NCBI GenBank assembly: GCA_030692765.1 | Contig: JAUYUB010000010.1 | Span: 62,001 to 126,000 of the forward strand | DNA: 64,000 nt | Direction: 5' to 3' | Source of the DNA: Sulfuricurvum sp. | GTDB lineage: Bacteria > Campylobacterota > Campylobacteria > Campylobacterales > Sulfurimonadaceae | Program-made: the position numbers and the translations under genes | Shown: piece by piece, positions 17,671 through 24,294 of the stretch | Layout of the letters: the number at the start of each line of letters is the position of its first letter | Numbering within the stretch: the first letter of the stretch is position 1 | Notes under the pieces: generated by a model | The model's input: the letters and a program-made list of their open reading frames with translations, nothing else | What the model was told of the DNA's origin: nothing | The model's database searches: none

Positions 17671-19274
17671 GTCAAAAATCCGAAGTCTTAGCACTCAAAT
17701 ACCGTCCAAGACGTTTTGAAGAACTGATCGGCCAAGAGAGCATCTCTCAAACCCTTTCATTGGCACTGGACAGCAAACGCCTCTCTCACGCGTATCTTTT
17801 CTCAGGACTGCGCGGGAGCGGGAAAACCTCTACCGCACGGATACTCGCCAAATCAATGATGTGCGATGAGGGTCCAACCTCTGCTCCGTGCGATGTGTGT
17901 TCCAATTGTATGATGGCCAACGAAGGGCGTCATATCGATATCATCGAGATGGATGCTGCCTCCAGCCGAAAGATCGATGACATTCGCGATTTGATAGAGC
18001 ATACGAAATACCGCCCTGCAAGCGGTCGATATAAAATATTCATCATCGATGAAGTCCATATGCTTACCAAAGAGGCACACAACGCATTATTAAAAACTCT
18101 CGAAGAGCCTCCTGAATATGTAAAATTTATCCTTGCAACCACCGATCCTCTGAAATTGCCTGCGACCATTTTGAGCCGTACCCAGCACTTTCGTTTTAAA
18201 CGTATCAGTCATCCCAACATCGTTCATCATCTTTCTCATATTCTCCATCTCGAAAATATAGAGTTTCAAAACGAAGCCTTGGATATATTGGCGCGCAGCG
18301 GCTCTGGGAGTCTTCGTGATACCCTCACTCTTCTCGATCAGGCTATCATCTACTCCAAAGGGTTCGTAGACATCCAAACGGTAGCCGATATGTTGGGACT
18401 TTTGGATCCGGCTTACATCGATACTCTTTTTGAAGCGATTTTTGCCAAAGACCGTCCTGTTTTGATCCAAAAACTCAAAGAGTTGGAAAGCTATGAAGCA
18501 GAGATGGTCGTCGATGAGCTAATAGCGTATCTCAAAGAAAAACTCTATGAGGGAGATCACCGATTTAACCCTCTGATTATCGAACGCTTTTTTCGAATCC
18601 TCAGTGATGCCAAAACTCTCTTTGCTATCAATGCGGACGGCGGTTTTGTTATCAGCCTCATCCTTTTTAAAATGATCGAAGCACTAAAGATCAAAGAGAT
18701 CGATGAGATGATCGAATCCCTTGAGTCCCGTACACCGATGCACGATATCCCAACGATTCAAAAAACACACCCTGTCCAGCAGGAAAATGTTCATGTTGTA
18801 CCTGACACCCCTATAAAATCCCTTTTTGAACTTCTCTGTGACAAAATACGCGATCGCAGTATCACTTTGGGCGAATGCTTTGAACGTAATGTCTCCTTTC
18901 TCTCTTATGAAGACAATGCCCTTACATGGGAGAGCTGTGCCGCAGGGGATGATAAGGAACTGCTCAAAAACAGTTTTGGAATTATTCGTCAATTTGTCCG
19001 CGAAGTTTATGGTATTGATACCGTAATAAAATCGCAAGCCTGCAACAAACCTGCCAATGAACCCCAACAAGCAGAAGATATTCCCAGCGAGCCACTGGTC
19101 GAACCTGTATCAATGATCGAAGAATCTGAAGTAAGTGTGGGAAGCTGTGTCGCGCAATGCGATGAGACGAGCGTGAAAGAATTTGACGGTTCCGATGTTC
19201 TCAGTGAACCGATGATCGCCAAAGCGGCAGAACTATTCGAAGCCACCAAGATTACGGTGCAATCGAAAGTCTAA
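17667..19274 (+). CDS. dnaX: DNA polymerase III subunit gamma/tau
   Basis: 535 residues from the ATG at 17667, chosen because AGGAG lies seven bases upstream. Clamp-loader ATPase with Walker A GLRGSGKT (47-54), a four-Cys zinc module (Cys66, 75, 78, 81), the Walker B region IIDEVHML and sensor SRTQ. The C-terminal 170 residues are acidic and poorly conserved. No clear slippery sequence for making a separate gamma form was noticed. Confidence 0.95.
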   Translation: MSQKSEVLALKYRPRRFEELIGQESISQTLSLALDSKRLSHAYLFSGLRGSGKTSTARILAKSMMCDEGPTSAPCDVCSNCMMANEGRHIDIIEMDAASSRKIDDIRDLIEHTKYRPASGRYKIFIIDEVHMLTKEAHNALLKTLEEPPEYVKFILATTDPLKLPATILSRTQHFRFKRISHPNIVHHLSHILHLENIEFQNEALDILARSGSGSLRDTLTLLDQAIIYSKGFVDIQTVADMLGLLDPAYIDTLFEAIFAKDRPVLIQKLKELESYEAEMVVDELIAYLKEKLYEGDHRFNPLIIERFFRILSDAKTLFAINADGGFVISLILFKMIEALKIKEIDEMIESLESRTPMHDIPTIQKTHPVQQENVHVVPDTPIKSLFELLCDKIRDRSITLGECFERNVSFLSYEDNALTWESCAAGDDKELLKNSFGIIRQFVREVYGIDTVIKSQACNKPANEPQQAEDIPSEPLVEPVSMIEESEVSVGSCVAQCDETSVKEFDGSDVLSEPMIAKAAELFEATKITVQSKV

Positions 19275-19277
19275 TCT

Positions 19278-20033
19278 TTATCTCTTTTTCCACACCGACA
19301 TTTGAGAAATCGTGTGTTGGAATTTGCGGGCAGTTTCTCGGATAACAAACGGGACATCTTCTACCGTAATAAGCTCGAAATTCGGGCTTAGCAGTTTCGT
19401 TAACCCATCTAAGGTAGAAACTTCACGTCCATTTTCATCAACATATCCGCCTATCCAAAACTTTTTTTGCGTATATTCTTCCAACCAGGTATAAGGTGAT
19501 GTTAGAACTAAAAATCCGCCCGTATTAATTCTTTCATGGATAGTGTTCAAAAACAATTGAGGTTGATACAAACGGTCTATGAGATTGGTCGCCATGATTA
19601 GATCATACTCTTTAAACTCAGGCGCTAAATTACAGGCATCTCCTTGAAAAAATGCCACTTTTGGACTTGACTCTTGGAAGTCGTATGCATCCAGTTCAAT
19701 CAGGATTTGCTTTTTAAACTCCCCCTCTGCATTTTGAGCATAACGGATACGGCTATTTTTTTGCAGTTCCACTGCCGCATCTATAAAAGCTTGCGAATAA
19801 TCAATACCATCCACATGATCAAAAAATCGGGCTAATTCAAACGATGCACGTCCTGTTGCACAGCCTAAGTCTAATGCTCTTTTGCGCTGTGTGCTTTTTG
19901 AATACTCAGCTGCCTTTTGGGCACAGGCTTTGGCAAAATTCATGACACCAAAATACTCATCTGAATATTGAAAATCACAATATTGGGATACTAACTCGTC
20001 TGTTTCATAAATGTTTGTTTCTTTCATACTCAT
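19278..20033 (-). CDS. Stand-alone OvoA C-terminal-type methyltransferase (putative 4-mercaptohistidine N1-methyltransferase family)
   Basis: A 251-residue SAM-dependent methyltransferase. It opens with NIYETDELVSQYCDFQYS, close to the YETDKLVxEYLLFHYG opening of the OvoA C-terminal domain. The SAM-binding loop is ALDLGCATGRASFELA (53-68). Later blocks ATNLIDRLYQPQLFL, GGFLVLTSPYTWLEEYT and DVPFVIRETARKFQ also match that family. In OvoA this domain methylates the thiol-histidine made by an N-terminal sulfoxide synthase, which is absent here. The ATG overlaps the stop of the ADP-ribosylglycohydrolase gene (ATGA), so the two are coupled. The substrate here is open. Confidence 0.75.
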   Translation of the reverse strand: MSMKETNIYETDELVSQYCDFQYSDEYFGVMNFAKACAQKAAEYSKSTQRKRALDLGCATGRASFELARFFDHVDGIDYSQAFIDAAVELQKNSRIRYAQNAEGEFKKQILIELDAYDFQESSPKVAFFQGDACNLAPEFKEYDLIMATNLIDRLYQPQLFLNTIHERINTGGFLVLTSPYTWLEEYTQKKFWIGGYVDENGREVSTLDGLTKLLSPNFELITVEDVPFVIRETARKFQHTISQMSVWKKR

Positions 20034-21100
20034 CCCCTATTTTTCAACAATGGAAGCTGATCCAGTAGCTTATCACAATAATCCCATTGATCCAGTGTTT
20101 CTTGCCACTCTTTTGGAATAGCGTTAACTCCTTGATACGCTCCCAAGACCATCCCTATGGCGATACCGCGTGACGCATTGTCACCGCCGACCATCGCGTT
20201 GGCTTGCAGAGCTTTTTTTAACCCGTCTTGTGCATCTGCATATTTGAGAATAAAATAGACAGCTCCTGGTAATGTTCCCTCTGTCGGACTTGCTTTTCCT
20301 ACTTTGATCGGCTCAGAGCGCCCGATATCCCAAAGCCGTGCCATACTGGTCAAAGCCAAATCATCGACAAAAGGTTCACGTGACAATGGAGCATCTGGAT
20401 TTGTGGCTTCTTTATACTTGGCGATAGCCTGAGCGACTTTTGTCTCAAAAAATCCGCCCATTTGTACCGCTACGGATTCAATCGCGTCTTGAGGTGTCGC
20501 ACCGTTAATGACACGATGCGTCACACGGGCAAAAAACTCCCCTCCACCAAGCGCTTCGGAACTTTTATGGGTAAACATCGTTTTACGTGCGACATCCGCC
20601 AGTTCTTCTTCGGTTTCATAATACGCATGTGCCGCAACATGACGTATTGCCATGGCATTGGAAATACCACCCAACTGTTCAATCCCAAATCCATTTTTTA
20701 TCTGCGAATAAGTTTCTTTGGTCATCGTACATATCCATGAACCCCAGCCGTTTTCCAAACGATTCATCCAATGCGGGATCATCGTAGCCACATTAAATGC
20801 TCTGGGTGGATTGGCGATGGCTGCCAAGTGTTCCAAGACAACGATATTATAATCACCATAGTCTGTGGTTCCCCCTGCACTCTTGCCTGGATGATAGTTA
20901 CGCTCTCCCCAGCCAATACCGTGAGTCTGTCCCCCCATCATTTCACCCGGTGACATAAACTTTTCAATGGGCTTATTGCCATATGCTTTGTGGATTTTCT
21001 GTGCATCGTATTCATAATGACTCCCTAAACACAGGGCATCTGCAACGATTGCACCCATGAATGCACCCTTTATAGCTTCTTCTTTTGTTACATTATTCAT
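20030..21100 (-). CDS. ADP-ribosylglycohydrolase family protein with altered metal motifs
   Basis: 356 residues from the ATG at 21100, which has AGGTG six bases upstream; a GTG three codons earlier is less likely. All-helical ADP-ribosylglycohydrolase (DraG/crystallin J1) family. The usual GDALG is AIVADALCLGSHYEYD, the usual T-D-D is GGTTDYGDYN, and the usual GGDTDT is VGGDNASRGIAIGMVLGAY. The family hydrolyses ADP-ribose linked to protein or small molecules with two magnesium ions; some Asp ligands are retained here but the pattern differs, so the substrate may too. First gene of a two-gene operon with the methyltransferase. Confidence 0.8.
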   Translation of the reverse strand: MNNVTKEEAIKGAFMGAIVADALCLGSHYEYDAQKIHKAYGNKPIEKFMSPGEMMGGQTHGIGWGERNYHPGKSAGGTTDYGDYNIVVLEHLAAIANPPRAFNVATMIPHWMNRLENGWGSWICTMTKETYSQIKNGFGIEQLGGISNAMAIRHVAAHAYYETEEELADVARKTMFTHKSSEALGGGEFFARVTHRVINGATPQDAIESVAVQMGGFFETKVAQAIAKYKEATNPDAPLSREPFVDDLALTSMARLWDIGRSEPIKVGKASPTEGTLPGAVYFILKYADAQDGLKKALQANAMVGGDNASRGIAIGMVLGAYQGVNAIPKEWQETLDQWDYCDKLLDQLPLLKNRG

Positions 21101-21183
21101 AGTATTCACCTAATTTTTCTCAAATTCTAACCAACCAAGGTCAAATTACTAAATCATTCCTTGCAGATTTAATATTTTTCAGC

Positions 21184-21189
21184 TATAAT
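21184..21189 (+). promoter_or_regulatory. -10 box of the cold-shock gene
   Basis: TATAAT, giving a predicted transcript start near 21196 and an untranslated leader of about 148 bases before the ATG at 21344. Confidence 0.6.
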
Positions 21190-21195
21190 TAAGTC

Positions 21196-21343
21196 ATAGA
21201 AAGATGATTTTTAGAGTTTCATCTTTAGGTAAGTGTTTTATTAGAGACTTCGTGTCAACAGTATGATTACCCTTTAGAATACTCCAATATTAGATTTTCG
21301 ACCATCTTGGAAACAAGGTGTATTAACAATAAAGGGTTACCAC
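21196..21343 (+). promoter_or_regulatory. Structured 5' leader of the cold-shock gene with anti-Shine-Dalgarno element
   Basis: The leader starts with an 8-bp hairpin (AAAGATGA 21200-21207 with TCATCTTT 21219-21226). Further on, ACCCTTTA (21269-21276) is perfectly complementary to TAAAGGGT (21330-21337), which contains the ribosome-binding site seven bases before the ATG. This resembles the temperature-responsive leaders of enterobacterial cspA in length and logic, though not in sequence. Confidence 0.5.
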
Positions 21344-21562
21344 ATGGCAGCTACAGTAAACGGAACAGTTAAATGGTTCAACAGTGAAAAAGGTTTTGGA
21401 TTTATCCAACAAGACAACGGAGACAAAGATTTGTTCGTACATTTCCGTCAAATTAACCACACTGGTTATGGTCGTGTTTCTTTAGAAGAAGGTCAAAAAG
21501 TATCTTATACTGTTGGTCAAGGCGATAAAGGTCCACAAGCAGAAAACGTAACTGTTCTCTAG
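21344..21562 (+). CDS. Cold-shock protein, CspA family
   Basis: A 72-residue OB-fold nucleic-acid-binding protein. RNP1 (KGFGFIQQD) and RNP2 (DLFVHF) motifs are intact, with [16 protein letters not shown] at the N-terminus. It acts as an RNA chaperone. Monocistronic: it has its own promoter and long leader, and is followed by a GC-rich hairpin at 21571-21588. Confidence 0.96.
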   Translation: MAATVNGTVKWFNSEKGFGFIQQDNGDKDLFVHFRQINHTGYGRVSLEEGQKVSYTVGQGDKGPQAENVTVL

Positions 21563-21570
21563 TTAACCTT

Positions 21571-21588
21571 GGGCAGATTTATCTGCCC
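21571..21588 (+). terminator. Hairpin after the cold-shock gene
   Basis: GGGCAGAT-TT-ATCTGCCC, a perfect 8-bp stem with a two-base loop, nine bases after the stop. Only a weak pyrimidine run (GTCCTCTC) follows, so it may be an imperfect terminator or an mRNA 3' stabiliser. Confidence 0.6.
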
Positions 21589-21721
21589 GTCCTCTCATAT
21601 TATACTCAAGTCATCAATCATCTAATTTCTACCGAATATTTTACTCTTAAACCCTCAAGTAGCAAGTCGTTCTATTAAGGCACCATCGGGTGTTTTAAAG
21701 AGCTATTTAAAGGATCTATCT

Positions 21722-21907
21722 ATGGAAAGTCGAGAAGCTGTCTTAAAAGCGCTTGCAGCAGGCAAGAAACTCACCAGTGCGGTAACTGGACTCCAATACA
21801 TCTACATCGACGGAAAGCTGCATGCCCGTCACGGTGAGAAAAATGACTGGAATGAGAGTGCATTGTGTTTTGACAATCCACCCTCATGGCTCAATCTTAG
21901 AGACTAG
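21722..21907 (+). CDS. Small protein of unknown function
   Basis: 61 residues, preceded by AAAGGA. The sequence is soluble with no membrane segment: an N-terminal helix (ESREAVLKALAAGKKL) and then short strands (LQYIYIDGKLHAR). It contains one Cys and three Trp. No family is recognised. It is followed within ten bases by the YwbE-like gene, whose AGGAG overlaps its end, so the two form an operon. Confidence 0.7.
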   Translation: MESREAVLKALAAGKKLTSAVTGLQYIYIDGKLHARHGEKNDWNESALCFDNPPSWLNLRD

Positions 21908-21916
21908 GAGTCCACT

Positions 21917-22108
21917 TTGGACGGCAAAGAACGTAAAAATATCCAATCAGGAAAGCGCGTAACCATCGTGCTCAAAGAAGATCAACGCTCAGGAAACCTC
22001 ACCGAGGGGGTCGTGCGAGACATCCTCACCAACTCACCTACACATCCCCATGGGATCAAAGTACGATTGATGAGCGGTGAAGTGGGACGGGTTAAAGAGA
22101 TTTTTTAG
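21917..22108 (+). CDS. YwbE-family protein (DUF2196)
   Basis: 63 residues with a TTG start chosen because AGGAG lies six bases upstream. It matches the YwbE family pattern: IQSGKRVTIVLKEDQRSGNLTEGVVRDILTNSPTHPHGIKVRL. This is a small beta-rich (KOW/SH3-like) protein, function unknown, possibly nucleic-acid binding. Its 3' end overlaps the opposite-strand lipoprotein gene by four bases. Confidence 0.85.
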   Translation: MDGKERKNIQSGKRVTIVLKEDQRSGNLTEGVVRDILTNSPTHPHGIKVRLMSGEVGRVKEIF

Positions 22109-22233
22109 TTATTGTTCCCGCGAATAACGCGCTTAACATCACCGATACCATCATCCACACCCTTCCCGAACTCTTTTACGGTGCATCCGCCCAACAAAAC
22201 AACTGCCAATAGTGAAAAAATAAAATAACGCAT
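22105..22233 (-). CDS. Small lipoprotein, entericidin-like (42 residues)
   Basis: A gene too short for routine calling. It opens MRYFIFSLLAVVLLGGCTVK, a lipoprotein signal peptide with lipobox LGGC (Cys17), then only 25 mature residues (KEFGKGVDDGIGDVKRVIRGNNN tail region, residues 20-42). AGGAG lies six bases before the ATG, and the ATG follows the glycosylase stop codon directly (TAG-ATG). Composition and size resemble entericidin-type lipoproteins (GC...GAGEDI...G), whose role in Campylobacterota is unknown. Confidence 0.75.
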   Translation of the reverse strand: MRYFIFSLLAVVLLGGCTVKEFGKGVDDGIGDVKRVIRGNNN

Positions 22234-22887
22234 CTAAACTCCTAAAAATAATGGTGGAATTATAACGGATTTACCGTTAGTATTGTGTTTAACATATTCC
22301 ACGATCATCCCATGGAAATTGGCAAAGGTGCGTTGCAATATTGATTCATCACAATGTTCTCGTATTCCGCGCTCGCACCACTCCTGCAAAGCGCTGTAGT
22401 TCTCAAACTCATAGCCGAATGCACGCAGTAAACGGGCCGTATAGCTGTCAACCACCATAACCTGACGCTCACATGCATAACACAGGATCGAATCGGCGGT
22501 CTCGGGGCCAATCCCTCTTTGAGCCAACAGCCATTGCCTGCTTACCTCATGGGTAAATGCTTCAAATGAGCCAAATGCATCAAGTATTGCTTTGCATAGC
22601 TTTATAATATTTGCGGCTTTTGCTTTGATCAGTCCGCTTGGACGGATAAGTTCCATCAGGATTTCGAGATCAATGCTTGAAAGTGCTTCTAGCGTTAAAG
22701 CATTTGCTTGTGCGAGATTTGTAAGAGATACAGTGACGCGGGTCCATTGGGTATTTTGGGTGAGGATTGCACCTACAACGACTTCAAACGTGCCATGCTG
22801 TGGCCACCAAAGGGGTTGTGAGTTTTGAAGCAGATCTAAGCGCTCAATGGCACTATACAGCTCCCACGAGTCCGAGAGTTCGGTCAC
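22234..22887 (-). CDS. magIII: 3-methyladenine DNA glycosylase III, endonuclease III family
   Basis: 217 residues, closely resembling H. pylori MagIII (HP0602): WWPQHGTFEVVVGAILTQNT, RPSGLIKAKA, the helix-hairpin-helix RGIGPETADSILCYACERQVMVVD with catalytic Asp147, and FANFHGMIVEYVK. It removes alkylated adenine in base excision repair. The four-Cys iron-sulfur cluster of classical Nth is absent, as expected for MagIII. Its start overlaps the phosphodiesterase stop by four bases. Confidence 0.88.
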   Translation of the reverse strand: MTELSDSWELYSAIERLDLLQNSQPLWWPQHGTFEVVVGAILTQNTQWTRVTVSLTNLAQANALTLEALSSIDLEILMELIRPSGLIKAKAANIIKLCKAILDAFGSFEAFTHEVSRQWLLAQRGIGPETADSILCYACERQVMVVDSYTARLLRAFGYEFENYSALQEWCERGIREHCDESILQRTFANFHGMIVEYVKHNTNGKSVIIPPLFLGV

Positions 22888-23693
22888 TCTTCCATCCAGG
22901 CATCGGTTATTATCATTCTCCCATCATCAAAGATCTTAAACTTCTGCGCTTGGACACATTTGCCCTCATCCAGCGTCATGACGGCCACTTGCAAAATCCG
23001 TTTGCATTTTTCGGGGACTTCAAATCTCCCTGAAACTCCCGTGATAAACCGCTCTAACGGCACTCTTTCATCCATGCCGATGACGTTGTCACGACAACCG
23101 CTGAGACCTATATCCGTAAGATAGGCTGTCCCTTTTGATATCTGCAAATCATCGCTTCCCACGTGGGTGTGCGTACCTATGATACCGCTGACCCGCCCTT
23201 GTAACAACATCATCATAGCTCTTTTTTCGCTGGAGGCTTCGGCGTGAAAATCAAGAAAAATGGAGGTTATCCCCTCCTCTTTGAGCAGCTCTACCGTATC
23301 GCGGCCACATCGAAATGCGTTATCCACATAGGGCATTCCATAATGTCCCATGATATTGAGTACCGCAAGTTTTTCCCCTGCAACCTCAAATATCTTACAT
23401 CCCGTGCCCGGAACGCCTGTTGGATAGTTATGAGGACGAAGCAGCGGTAATGACTCTAGCAAAGGGATAATTTCTTTTTTATCCCACGTATGATTACCGC
23501 CGGTCATCACATCAATGCCGCTGTCAAAAAGCTCTTTGGCATTTTTGAGTGTCAGACCAAAGCCGTGTGAAGCGTTTTCATAATTTCCGATAACAAAGTC
23601 TATCCCCTCACTTTTTCGCAATTTTCTCAACTGCTCTTTGATGATACTTCGACCGGGACGACCTACGATATCGCCTATAAATGCTATTTTCAC
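22884..23693 (-). CDS. YmdB-family metallophosphoesterase (TIGR00282)
   Basis: 269 residues with a GTG start. The binuclear metal ligands are visible: GDIVGRPGR (Asp8), NYEN, GGNHTWDKKE, DFHAEASSEK and GTHTHVGSDD. Members such as B. subtilis YmdB hydrolyse 2',3'-cyclic nucleotides in vitro. It is first in a short operon with the glycosylase and lipoprotein. Confidence 0.9.
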   Translation of the reverse strand: MKIAFIGDIVGRPGRSIIKEQLRKLRKSEGIDFVIGNYENASHGFGLTLKNAKELFDSGIDVMTGGNHTWDKKEIIPLLESLPLLRPHNYPTGVPGTGCKIFEVAGEKLAVLNIMGHYGMPYVDNAFRCGRDTVELLKEEGITSIFLDFHAEASSEKRAMMMLLQGRVSGIIGTHTHVGSDDLQISKGTAYLTDIGLSGCRDNVIGMDERVPLERFITGVSGRFEVPEKCKRILQVAVMTLDEGKCVQAQKFKIFDDGRMIITDAWMEE

Positions 23694-23747
23694 TGACTAT
23701 GCCCTATTTACAAATAATTCCCAAAGTGTACCGAAACAAAGCTTTTG

Positions 23748-23753
23748 TATAAT
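23748..23753 (+). promoter_or_regulatory. -10 box of the YgjP-like gene, leaderless layout
   Basis: TATAAT (after TTTTG), then five bases, then the ATG at 23759. Confidence 0.55.
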
Positions 23754-23758
23754 TCGCT

Positions 23759-24253
23759 ATGCTAAAGTACATTAACGGATACAACGAGACCATAAAATCA
23801 CAGGTTCAAGACCTCATCAACAGTGGAAAACTGGGAAGTCATCTGGAAAAGAAATATCCAGACAATCACGCCTATGCAACCGACAAGAGTCTCTATGATT
23901 ATGTGATGGAGCTCAAAAACAGCCATTTTCGCCACTCTCCTCCCATCACAAAAGTTCATTATGATACCAAAATACGTGATTTGCAATCTGCATTGGGAAC
24001 ACACACCTTTGTTTCCCGTGTTCAAGGGGGAAAGCTTAAAGCCAAAAATGAGATACGCATCTCACATTTATTCAAAAAAGTACCCGAACCTTTTTTACGG
24101 ATGATCGTAGTTCATGAGCTAGCCCACCTCAAAGAAAAAGAGCACAACAAAGCGTTTTATTCACTATGTACGCATATCGAACCCGATTACCATCAGCTGG
24201 AGTTTGATGTACGTTTGTATCTCACCTACATGGATATCTCGAAGAGAACCTAA
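23759..24253 (+). CDS. YgjP-like zinc metallopeptidase (DUF45/M48-like)
   Basis: 164 residues. The gluzincin motif HELAH (119-123) with a third histidine at 129 (EHNKAFYSLC) is typical of YgjP-type predicted metalloproteases. No membrane segment, so cytoplasmic. The preceding strand-rich region ISHLFKKVPEPFLRMIVV is family-typical. Its ATG lies five bases after a -10 box. Physiological substrate unknown. The pga operon starts 41 bases downstream with its own promoter. Confidence 0.85.
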   Translation: MLKYINGYNETIKSQVQDLINSGKLGSHLEKKYPDNHAYATDKSLYDYVMELKNSHFRHSPPITKVHYDTKIRDLQSALGTHTFVSRVQGGKLKAKNEIRISHLFKKVPEPFLRMIVVHELAHLKEKEHNKAFYSLCTHIEPDYHQLEFDVRLYLTYMDISKRT

Positions 24254-24255
24254 TG

Positions 24256-24261
24256 TATAAT
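24256..24261 (+). promoter_or_regulatory. -10 box of the pga operon
   Basis: TATAAT, 33 bases before the pgaB ATG, two bases upstream of the palindrome at 24263-24278. Confidence 0.6.
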
Positions 24262-24262
24262 G

Positions 24263-24278
24263 TAAGATTGAAATCTTA
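24263..24278. promoter_or_regulatory. Palindromic operator candidate at the pga transcription start
   Basis: TAAGATT-GA-AATCTTA, a perfect 7-2-7 inverted repeat starting two bases after the -10 box, hence covering the predicted start of transcription. A dimeric repressor would fit. As RNA it would form a 5'-terminal hairpin, an alternative reading. Confidence 0.5.
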
Positions 24279-24294
24279 ACCAAAGCGATTAATC

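Noticed and set aside
21669..21700. Small CACC/GGTG hairpin before the 61-residue gene, as an attenuator
   Set aside because: Only four base pairs with a weak T run; not enough to claim regulation.
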